DNA of 64,000 nucleotides from NCBI RefSeq assembly GCF_013369485.1, contig NZ_JABWEB010000007.1, positions 1 to 64,000 on the forward strand. Reading direction: 5' to 3'. The position numbers were made by a program, and so were the translations under genes. Positions 57,620 through 64,000 of this stretch are shown in pieces (within the stretch, counting starts at the first letter, position 1; each line of letters starts with the position of its first letter). Source of the DNA: Massilia sp. BJB1822. GTDB taxonomy: Bacteria; Pseudomonadota; Gammaproteobacteria; Burkholderiales; Burkholderiaceae_D. The notes under the pieces are model-generated. The model ran no database searches and had not been told where the DNA came from. It saw nothing but the letters and a program-made list of their open reading frames with translations.

Positions 57620-58020
57620 CAGAAACACAGAAACGCCCGGTCGACGTTGCCGTCGGCATCCTGATGCAAGCCAATGGCGACGTGCTGCTGGGCCAGCGCC
57701 CGGAAGGCAAGCCCTATGCGGGCTATTGGGAATTCCCCGGCGGGAAAGTCGATCCCGGCGAAACCATTTTCCAGGCCTTGCAGCGCGAATTCGTCGAAGA
57801 GCTGGGCATCGAGGTGGTCAGCGCCGAAGAGTGGTGCGGCATCGAGCATGTGTACGAACACGCCCATGTGCGCCTGCACTTCTTCATCAGCCGCGAATGG
57901 CGCGGCGAGCCGCAAAGCCTGGAAGGCCAGGCCTTCGCCTGGCAGGGCACGGTGGGTGTGGAGCCGCTGCTGCCAGCCACCATCCCATTGCTGGAGTGGC
58001 TGGACAAAGTCCGCTACTAA
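57616..58020 (+). CDS. Nudix hydrolase, MutT-like
   Basis: A 134-residue hydrolase with the complete Nudix box GxxxxxETxxxAxxREvxEELGI at about residues 38-60. The length and the GRPEGKPYAGYWEFPGGK-type start (here GQRPEGKPYAGYWEFPGGK) are those of MutT, which removes 8-oxo-dGTP from the nucleotide pool. The assignment as the true MutT is likely but other nucleotides are possible. It overlaps the ATPase gene by four bases and is convergent with yacG. Confidence 0.9.
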   Translation: MTETQKRPVDVAVGILMQANGDVLLGQRPEGKPYAGYWEFPGGKVDPGETIFQALQREFVEELGIEVVSAEEWCGIEHVYEHAHVRLHFFISREWRGEPQSLEGQAFAWQGTVGVEPLLPATIPLLEWLDKVRY

Positions 58021-58023
58021 GCC

Positions 58024-58209
58024 TTACTCGGATTTCAGCTCGTCGTCCAGCGGATCGGTGGGGGCGGCGCCGGGGATGGTGTATTTTTCCTCGGCCCAGG
58101 CGCCCAGATCGATCTGTTTGCAGCGCTCGGAGCAGAAGGGACGGAATTTGTTTTTCTCGCTCCACTCCACTTTCTTGGAGCAGGTCGGGCAGTCGACAAC
58201 GGTAGGCAT
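58024..58209 (-). CDS. yacG: DNA gyrase inhibitor YacG
   Basis: A 61-residue zinc protein with CPTC near residues 7-10 and CSERC near 26-30, the four ligands of the YacG zinc finger, followed by the conserved [15 protein letters not shown]. In E. coli YacG binds GyrB and blocks DNA binding. It follows zapD by 12 bases, as in many proteobacteria (coaE-zapD-yacG). Confidence 0.93.
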   Translation of the reverse strand: MPTVVDCPTCSKKVEWSEKNKFRPFCSERCKQIDLGAWAEEKYTIPGAAPTDPLDDELKSE

Positions 58210-58221
58210 CTTGCTAAATCG

Positions 58222-58977
58222 TTAAAAATTACAGAGCGTGAGCTCGAAGGGCACGTCTTCTTCCAGCGGCTTCGGTTTCAGGTCGCCGCCCTGGGAAGTG
58301 AAGCGCACCCACAGCATATACTTATTGGCCGAGATTTCGGGGATCGCGCCCAGCGCCTCGTCCACATTCAGGCGCAGCATCTGGTACACCTTCCCCTGCA
58401 ACATCTGCTGATAGCTGCCGGTATTGGCGATCATCTTGACCGGCGCGCCGGAATCGCGCAGCAGGCGCAGCACCAGGGCCAGCGCGTCGAACAGCGGCGC
58501 CAGCGGCGTGAACCAGCCGACGATATCGTTGAAGCGCTGCTCGGACGAGCGTTTCTGCCAGGCGTAATAAGAGGGTAGGTCGAATTCGCAGGCGCCGCCG
58601 GGGATGATGGTGCGGCCGCGGATGCTCATCAGCCACTCATTATCGCGCACATTCTGGCCGGTCTTGCCTTGCGCCGCGACCAGGGCGGTGCTCACGGCAT
58701 CGAGTTCGTTGAGGATGGCGTCCAGCATCTCGGCTTGCACATTCGGGTTGGAGCGGTAGCCCAGCAGGCTTTGGCGCTGGCGCTCCAGTTCCTGCAGCAG
58801 ATCGGACTTCAGGTCGGCGCGGCCGGCTACTTCCAGCATGTCGAAGATCGTTGCCAGGGCAACGTGGTGCTGCATCGGATGCTCTTGCTGCACAAAGAAC
58901 TTAAATTTTTCGTACAAATCTTCCAGCCGCAACAACGTGCGTATGCGCTCGTTGAAAGGATATTCGTAGACGATCAA
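58222..58977 (-). CDS. zapD: cell division protein ZapD
   Basis: A 251-residue protein of the DUF1342 family that crosslinks FtsZ filaments by binding the FtsZ C-terminal tail. The conserved start [20 protein letters not shown] and the C-terminal beta part ending in [11 protein letters not shown] are present; length matches E. coli (247). It lies between coaE and yacG in the conserved order. Its partner FtsZ is encoded about 15 kb away in this window. Confidence 0.94.
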   Translation of the reverse strand: MIVYEYPFNERIRTLLRLEDLYEKFKFFVQQEHPMQHHVALATIFDMLEVAGRADLKSDLLQELERQRQSLLGYRSNPNVQAEMLDAILNELDAVSTALVAAQGKTGQNVRDNEWLMSIRGRTIIPGGACEFDLPSYYAWQKRSSEQRFNDIVGWFTPLAPLFDALALVLRLLRDSGAPVKMIANTGSYQQMLQGKVYQMLRLNVDEALGAIPEISANKYMLWVRFTSQGGDLKPKPLEEDVPFELTLCNF

Positions 58978-59041
58978 AATAACATCCCTTTATTGGTGGG
59001 CTGGTAACAATTCCCGTGATTCTGAACCATGCGAGGCAAAA

Positions 59042-59692
59042 TTACAAACGTTGCGAAGGTATTGTTATCGTTCTTACGGAAAATGCCAGGTATAAATCGT
59101 GTAAACGCGCAATTTGTGCTTCCAGTGCAGCAATTTCGCCGCTGTTGTCCACGATGTCGTCCGCCGCATCCAACCTTTGCTGGCGGCTGGCCTGGTTCGC
59201 CATGATGGCGCGCACCTGGCTTTCCGCCAGGCCGTTGCGCGCCATGACGCGCGCCACTTGCACCGTTTCCGGGCAATCGACCACCAGCACGCGGTCCACG
59301 CGTTCCTTCCAGCTGCCCGATTCCACCAGCAGCGGCACGGCCAGCATCACGTAGTCGCCTTCGGCCATGACGGCGGCGGCCATGGTGGCCTCGCGGATGC
59401 GCGGATGCAGGATAGCTTCCAGGCGCTGCTTGGCCTGCGGGTCGCTGAAAACCAGGGCGCGCATGCGGGCGCGGTCCATGGCGCCGCTGGCGTCGGCGAA
59501 CTCGGGGCCGAATGCGGCCAGCAGGGCCGGCATGGCGGCGCCGCGCGGGCCGGTCAGGCTGTGGGCAATCTGGTCGGTGTCGATGATGCTGGCGCCGCGC
59601 GCGGCGAACATATCGGCCACCAGGCTTTTGCCGCTGCCGATGCCGCCGGTCAGGCCGATAGTGAATTTTTTATTAACGGGCGTGTGCTGCAT
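59042..59692 (-). CDS. coaE: dephospho-CoA kinase
   Basis: A 216-residue P-loop kinase for the last step of coenzyme A synthesis. The P-loop [11 protein letters not shown] is at about residues 13-23, DTDQIAH near 39-45 and HPRIRE near 97 are conserved. It is slightly longer than the E. coli enzyme at the C-terminus. It lies between pilD and zapD. Confidence 0.95.
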   Translation of the reverse strand: MQHTPVNKKFTIGLTGGIGSGKSLVADMFAARGASIIDTDQIAHSLTGPRGAAMPALLAAFGPEFADASGAMDRARMRALVFSDPQAKQRLEAILHPRIREATMAAAVMAEGDYVMLAVPLLVESGSWKERVDRVLVVDCPETVQVARVMARNGLAESQVRAIMANQASRQQRLDAADDIVDNSGEIAALEAQIARLHDLYLAFSVRTITIPSQRL

Positions 59693-59722
59693 GCGTCTGT
59701 GTTTTCCTTGATGCGGCCGGCC

Positions 59723-60592
59723 TTAGCCCGCCAGGCTGCTGGTGAAACGGCTGATGGGCGCGCCGAAGATCAGCGCGATCATGCCCGCCGCCGCCAGATA
59801 CGGGCCAAAGGGAATCGGATTGTTGCGGCCGTGCCGCGCAAAGACGATCAGGCAGATGCCGGCCACCGCGCCCACCACCGAAGACAGCAGGATGATCGAA
59901 GGCAGCATGGCCCAGCCCAGCCAGGCGCCCAGCGCCGCCAGCAGCTTGAAGTCACCATACCCCATTCCCTCCTTGCCCGTCGCCAGCTTGAAGAGCCAGT
60001 AGATGCTCCACAGCGCGAGATAGCCGGCGGCGGCGCCGATCACGGCGTCGCGCAGCGGCACGAAGGTGCCGTTCAGATTCACCAGCAGGCCGGCCCACAG
60101 CAGGGGGTAGGTCAGATCGTCCGGCAGCAGCTGGGTGTCGGCGTCGATGAAGGTCATGGCGATCAGCATCCAGGCGAAGACCAGGGTGGCCAGGCCCATA
60201 AAGCCGCTGCCGAACTGCCATACCAAGCCCGCCGAGAGCAGGCCGGTCAAGGCTTCGATCAGCGGATAGCGCGCCGAGATCGGATTCTTGCAGCCGCTGC
60301 ATTTGCCGCGCAGGGCCAGCCAGCTGAACACAGGGATATTCTCCAGCGCCGTCACCTGATGGCCGCAATGCGGGCAGGCCGAACGCGGCACCATCAGGTT
60401 GAAGCGGTCGGTATGCGGCAGCTGCTTGCCCGATTCGGCCGCCACATAATTGTCCGACTCGCGCTGCATCATCTTCGGCAGGCGGTAGATCACCACGTTC
60501 AGGAAGCTGCCTATCATCAGGCCGAAAATGCCGGCGATGATGGCGGCGCCCACGGTGCCGGGCGGCGAAAACAGCATGAGGTATTCAGGCAT
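59723..60592 (-). CDS. pilD: type IV prepilin peptidase/N-methyltransferase
   Basis: A 289-residue bifunctional inner-membrane enzyme that cuts the leader of type IV prepilins and type II secretion pseudopilins and methylates the new N-terminus. The zinc-binding CPHC...CSGC pairs are at about residues 73-76 and 99-102; the two catalytic aspartates are in FIDADTQLLPDD and GYGDFKLLA. Eight helices are expected. It follows pilC by 25 bases. Confidence 0.95.
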   Translation of the reverse strand: MPEYLMLFSPPGTVGAAIIAGIFGLMIGSFLNVVIYRLPKMMQRESDNYVAAESGKQLPHTDRFNLMVPRSACPHCGHQVTALENIPVFSWLALRGKCSGCKNPISARYPLIEALTGLLSAGLVWQFGSGFMGLATLVFAWMLIAMTFIDADTQLLPDDLTYPLLWAGLLVNLNGTFVPLRDAVIGAAAGYLALWSIYWLFKLATGKEGMGYGDFKLLAALGAWLGWAMLPSIILLSSVVGAVAGICLIVFARHGRNNPIPFGPYLAAAGMIALIFGAPISRFTSSLAG

Positions 60593-60617
60593 CGATACGC
60601 TTTCTTCGTTTTTGTTC

Positions 60618-61835
60618 TTACACCACCGATCCCAGTTTGAAGATCGGCAGATACATGGCGACCACCAGGCCGCCGATCAATACGCCGAGGATCACCATGA
60701 TCATCGGCTCCATCAGGCTGGACAGCGAGGCCACCGCCTCGTCCACTTCCTCCTCGTAGAAGTCGGCCACCTTGCCCAGCATGGCGTCCAGCGCGCCCGA
60801 CTCCTCGCCGATGGCCACCATCTGCGTGACCATGTTCGGAAAGACGTCGGCATTCTGCATGGCCACGGTCAGGCTGGTGCCGGTGCTGACTTCATTTTGG
60901 ATGCGGCGCGTCGCTTCCAGGTACACATGGTTGCCCGACGCCCCGCCCACCGAGTCCAGCGCCTCCACCAGCGGCACGCCGGCGGCGAACATGGTGGCCA
61001 GGGTGCGCGTCCAGCGCGCGATGGTCGCCTTGCGCACCACGTCGCCGAAGACGGGGATCTTGAGCAGGAAGCGGTCCATCGCCTGCTGCATTTTGACCGA
61101 TCGGCGCCAGGACTGGAAGAAGAAATACAGGCCGCCGAACAAGGTGCCGAAAATAACGTACCAGTATTTGACGAAGTATTCGGACACCGTCATCACGAAC
61201 ACGGTGGGCGCGGGCAGGTCGGCGCCGAAGCTGCTGAACACCTCCTTGAAGGCCGGCACCACCCAGATCATGATGACGGCGGTGACGATGAAGGCCACCG
61301 CCAGGATCGATACCGGATACATCAGGGCCGATTTGATCTTGGCCTTCATGGCCAGGGTCTTTTCCTTGTAGATGGCGAGCCGGGTCAGCAAGTCCTCCAG
61401 GATACCGGCCTGTTCGCCCGCGCCCACCAGGTTGCAGAACAGCGGATCGAAGTACAGCGGGAATTTGCGGAAGGCCTGATTCAGGCTGGTGCCGGTCTCG
61501 ATATCGGCCCGCAGGTCCATCACCAGCTTGGACACGGAAGGGTTGGCGTGGCCCTTGCCCACGATGTCGAACGATTGCAGCAGCGGCACGCCGGCCTTCA
61601 TCATGGTCGCCAGCTGGCGCGTGAACAGGGTGATGTCCTTGTCGCTGACCTTCTTGCCGGAGCGGTAGGCTTTTTTCTTGACCTTGGTGACGACGATGCC
61701 CTGGCGCCGCAGGGTGACGTTGACCACCGCCTCGCCGCCGGCGCGCAGCTCGCCGCGCACGGTCTTGCCGCTCTTGTCCTTGCCCTCCCAGGCGAAGACC
61801 GATTCCTTGATCTGGTTGCCCGCATTCCTTGCCAT
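60618..61835 (-). CDS. pilC: type IV pilus inner-membrane platform protein PilC
   Basis: A 405-residue GspF-family protein with two cytoplasmic GspF domains (about residues 70-193 and 273-395) and three membrane helices. It organises pilin insertion together with PilB. The MNP-like VFPNMVTQMVAIGEESGALDAML repeat occurs in both halves. Spacing to pilB (66 bases) and pilD (25 bases) indicates one operon. Confidence 0.95.
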   Translation of the reverse strand: MARNAGNQIKESVFAWEGKDKSGKTVRGELRAGGEAVVNVTLRRQGIVVTKVKKKAYRSGKKVSDKDITLFTRQLATMMKAGVPLLQSFDIVGKGHANPSVSKLVMDLRADIETGTSLNQAFRKFPLYFDPLFCNLVGAGEQAGILEDLLTRLAIYKEKTLAMKAKIKSALMYPVSILAVAFIVTAVIMIWVVPAFKEVFSSFGADLPAPTVFVMTVSEYFVKYWYVIFGTLFGGLYFFFQSWRRSVKMQQAMDRFLLKIPVFGDVVRKATIARWTRTLATMFAAGVPLVEALDSVGGASGNHVYLEATRRIQNEVSTGTSLTVAMQNADVFPNMVTQMVAIGEESGALDAMLGKVADFYEEEVDEAVASLSSLMEPMIMVILGVLIGGLVVAMYLPIFKLGSVV

Positions 61836-61901
61836 GGTGCCGGTCCCTCCCAGGTGGCCGCGCGCGGCCTGCGTAAACGTGTTATTGCGTGTTATTGCGT
61901 G

Positions 61902-63632
61902 TTATTCGTTGGTGCAGCCCAGCACTTCCTCCAGGCTGGTCAGGCCGGCCTTGACCTTGACCAGTCCCGATTGGCGCAGCGACTTCACGCCGTCGGCCTG
62001 GGCCTGGGCGGCGATCTGCATCGCATTGCCATGCGCCAGGATCAGCGATTCGATGGCGGACGTGATCGGCATGATCTCGTAAATGCCGACGCGGCCCTTG
62101 TAGCCGGTGCCGTTGCAGCGTTCGCAGCCCACCGGGCCATACGGCTTCCAGCTGCCGTCCAGCTCTTCGGGCTTGTAGCCGGCGCGCAGCAGCAATTCGT
62201 CCGCGATCTCCACCGGCTGCTTGCAACTGCACAGGCGGCGGCCCAGGCGCTGGGCCGTGATCAGGATCACGGAGGAGGCGATATTGAAGGGCGCCACGCC
62301 CATATTCATCAGCCGCGTCAGGGTCGAGGGCGCGTCGTTGGTGTGCAGGGTGGAGAACACCATATGCCCGGTCTGCGCCGCCTTGATGGCGATATCGGCC
62401 GTCTCCAGGTCTCGGATCTCGCCCACCATGATGATGTCCGGGTCTTGCCGCAGGAAGGATTTCAGCGCCACCGGGAAGGTCAGGCCCGCCTTGTCGTTGA
62501 CGTTGACCTGGTTGACGCCGGGCAGATTGATCTCGGCCGGGTCTTCCGCCGTCGAGATATTGATGCCCGGCTTGTTCAGGATATTCAGGCAGGTGTACAG
62601 CGACACCGTCTTGCCCGAGCCGGTCGGCCCCGTCACCAGCACCATGCCGTAGGGGCGCTGGATGGCGTCCAGCAGCAGCTGCCGCTGGTCCGGCTCATAG
62701 CCGAGCGAGTCGATGCCCATCTGTGCCTGGGTGGCGTCCAGGATGCGCATCACGGTCTTTTCGCCGAACAGGGTGGGCAGGGTGGAGATGCGCAGGTCGA
62801 TGGTCTTGGTGGGCGAGACGATCAGGCGCATGCGGCCATCCTGCGGCACGCGCTTTTCCGAGATATCCAGCTTGGCCAGCACCTTGATGCGCGACACCAG
62901 CTTGTCCTTGATCGACACCGGCGGCTGCGCGTGCTCGATCAGCACCCCGTCGACGCGGAAGCGGATGCGGTAGAACTTTTCGAACGGTTCGAAATGCAGG
63001 TCGGAGGCGCCCATGCCCACCGCATCCATCAGCATCTTGTTCAGGAAGCGCACGATGGGCGCGTCCTCGACCTCGTTGGCGGCGGCGTCCGGCGCGGCGG
63101 CCGCCGCTTCCTCCTCCTCGGCGAACTGGATCTCGCCTTCCTCGCCGGCCAGCTCGTTCATCGCCTGTTCGCTGTCCTTGCCCAGTTCCGTCAGCAGGCG
63201 CAGCAAGGCATCGTGCGGCACGATCACCGGTTCCACCGAGGACTCGGTCTGGAACTTGATCTGGTCCAGCGCCTGGGTATTGGTGGGATCGGAAATGGCG
63301 ACGGCGATCTTGTTGCCGCGCCGCGCCAGGGCCAGCACGCGCTGGCCGTGCATCAGGCGCGGCTCGATCAGCTTGGGCGGCAGGGCATCGGCGTTCAGCG
63401 CCTGCAAGTCCATCAGCGGATAGCCGAAGGTGGCCGAGCAGAAGGCGGCCAGCTCGCGCGCGTCCATCATGCCGCTGCCCAGCAGCGCATCGATGAAAGC
63501 CTGTTTATCGTTGAGGGATTTTTTCTGCAGCGCCTCGGCCTGCGGCGCGGTAAGGCGCCCGGCCTGGATCAAAGCCCGTCCCAGGCCCGGCATGGGGGCG
63601 CCAGGGACCGCACTGGGTTGGACTGCTGCCAT
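61902..63632 (-). CDS. pilB: type IV pilus extension ATPase PilB
   Basis: A 576-residue GspE-type ATPase that drives pilus extension. The N-terminal MshEN domain covers about residues 20-150, Walker A GPTGSGKTVS is near 330, the Asp box and Walker B (DIIMVGEIRDLETADIA) near 390-410, the His box near 425, and a tetracysteine zinc motif CSCKQP...CERCNGTG near 465-510. It is the first gene of the pilB-pilC-pilD set. Seven-base repeats TGCGTGTTAT occur between it and pilC (about 61880-61903). Confidence 0.96.
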   Translation of the reverse strand: MAAVQPSAVPGAPMPGLGRALIQAGRLTAPQAEALQKKSLNDKQAFIDALLGSGMMDARELAAFCSATFGYPLMDLQALNADALPPKLIEPRLMHGQRVLALARRGNKIAVAISDPTNTQALDQIKFQTESSVEPVIVPHDALLRLLTELGKDSEQAMNELAGEEGEIQFAEEEEAAAAAPDAAANEVEDAPIVRFLNKMLMDAVGMGASDLHFEPFEKFYRIRFRVDGVLIEHAQPPVSIKDKLVSRIKVLAKLDISEKRVPQDGRMRLIVSPTKTIDLRISTLPTLFGEKTVMRILDATQAQMGIDSLGYEPDQRQLLLDAIQRPYGMVLVTGPTGSGKTVSLYTCLNILNKPGINISTAEDPAEINLPGVNQVNVNDKAGLTFPVALKSFLRQDPDIIMVGEIRDLETADIAIKAAQTGHMVFSTLHTNDAPSTLTRLMNMGVAPFNIASSVILITAQRLGRRLCSCKQPVEIADELLLRAGYKPEELDGSWKPYGPVGCERCNGTGYKGRVGIYEIMPITSAIESLILAHGNAMQIAAQAQADGVKSLRQSGLVKVKAGLTSLEEVLGCTNE

Positions 63633-63726
63633 AGAAGCGCGCTATCAGGTCTTAGGGGAAGCTCCAGGCTGGCCCTATCTATCCGATCATGCCCCCAGGC
63701 ATTGCATTTGTAAAGTCACGCACTGA

Positions 63727-64000
63727 TCAGTGCGGGCGCTTGCCATCCGGGCGTCGCAATTTCACTACTTTGATGGCCTGGTTCTGCACCTGCACCACCT
63801 CGACGATGCAGCCGCCGGCTTTCAGGCTGATGGGCGCGTCTGGTATTTCCTGCAACAACTCCAGCAGCATGCCGTTCAAGGTCTTGGGGCCATCCAGCGC
63901 AAAGTTTAACCCCAGGCGCTTATTGATGTCACGTAAAGGAGTGCTGCCTTCGAGCAGGCATTCGCCCTTGTCGTCCCAGCCGAAGCTTTCGGCGCGCGCC
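63727..64000 (-). CDS. HlyC/CorC-family transporter, C-terminal part (cut by window edge)
   Basis: Translation of the minus strand from the window edge gives 90 codons ending at a TGA at 63727-63729. It includes LLEGSTPLRDINKRLGLNF, LDGPKTLNGMLLELLQ and a final beta part VEVVQVQNQAIKVVKLRR, which is the transporter-associated CorC_HlyC domain found after CNNM and CBS domains in Mg/Co efflux proteins of the CorB/YfjD type. The membrane and CBS parts lie outside the window. It is upstream of pilB on the same strand, with about 95 bases between. Confidence 0.88.
   Translation of the reverse strand, partial: ARAESFGWDDKGECLLEGSTPLRDINKRLGLNFALDGPKTLNGMLLELLQEIPDAPISLKAGGCIVEVVQVQNQAIKVVKLRRPDGKRPH

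Overview
The window is high-GC DNA from a betaproteobacterium, most likely an Oxalobacteraceae member of the Massilia/Duganella/Janthinobacterium group. This is inferred from gene order (rpoH-ftsX-ftsE-ftsY; a complete dcw cluster running into peroxiredoxin, lpxC, dciA and secA; argJ-ATPase-nudix-yacG-zapD-coaE-pilD-pilC-pilB), from protein sequence flavour, and from palindromic repeats with GGGGTCAGACCCC or GGGGACAGACCCC cores, which I associate with this family. No rRNA, tRNA, CRISPR array, prophage or insertion sequence is visible.

Layout. 27-7353 (minus): a Fur-type iron/siderophore island with ECF sigma factor, FecR anti-sigma factor, TonB receptor, a periplasmic esterase, two small membrane proteins and a PepSY membrane protein. 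7417-10433: signal peptidase I, an ArsR-type regulator and a divergent two-gene unit of a degenerate cytochrome P450 plus an ABM-fold monooxygenase. 10454-14925 (minus): a lipoprotein, then rpoH, ftsX, ftsE and ftsY, with a CIRCE operator over the rpoH promoter. 15055-25838: mixed genes: a MerR regulator with a cobalamin-type domain, a porin, a small secreted protein, a TPP enzyme, RNase P RNA, glycerol kinase, an AraC regulator and an M9 collagenase.

26369-43576 (plus) is the division and cell wall cluster: mraZ, rsmH, ftsL, ftsI, murE, murF, mraY, murD, ftsW, murG, murC, ddl, ftsQ, ftsA, ftsZ. The genes are tightly packed with stop/start overlaps, and a MraZ-type operator sits over the first promoter. 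Together they make lipid II, flip and polymerise it, and build the Z-ring and early divisome. After ftsZ come peroxiredoxin, a SET-domain protein, a HEPN protein with an uncharacterised overlapping partner, a DMT transporter, lpxC, dciA and secA.

51176-55125 looks like an accessory insertion between secA and argJ: an orphan hybrid-sensor-like histidine kinase flanked by palindromic repeats, a half-size phosphate-binding-like periplasmic protein and a porin. 55496-64000 returns to conserved genes: argJ, an AAA ATPase, a nudix hydrolase (plus), then yacG, zapD, coaE and the type IV pilus genes pilD, pilC, pilB, ending in the C-terminus of a CorC/HlyC-family transporter cut by the window edge.

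The most unusual items are the P450 that lacks the ExxR arginine, the MerR/B12-type regulator that lacks the axial histidine, the HEPN gene pair, the CIRCE element on rpoH, and the 58-62 bp near-perfect or perfect palindromes.
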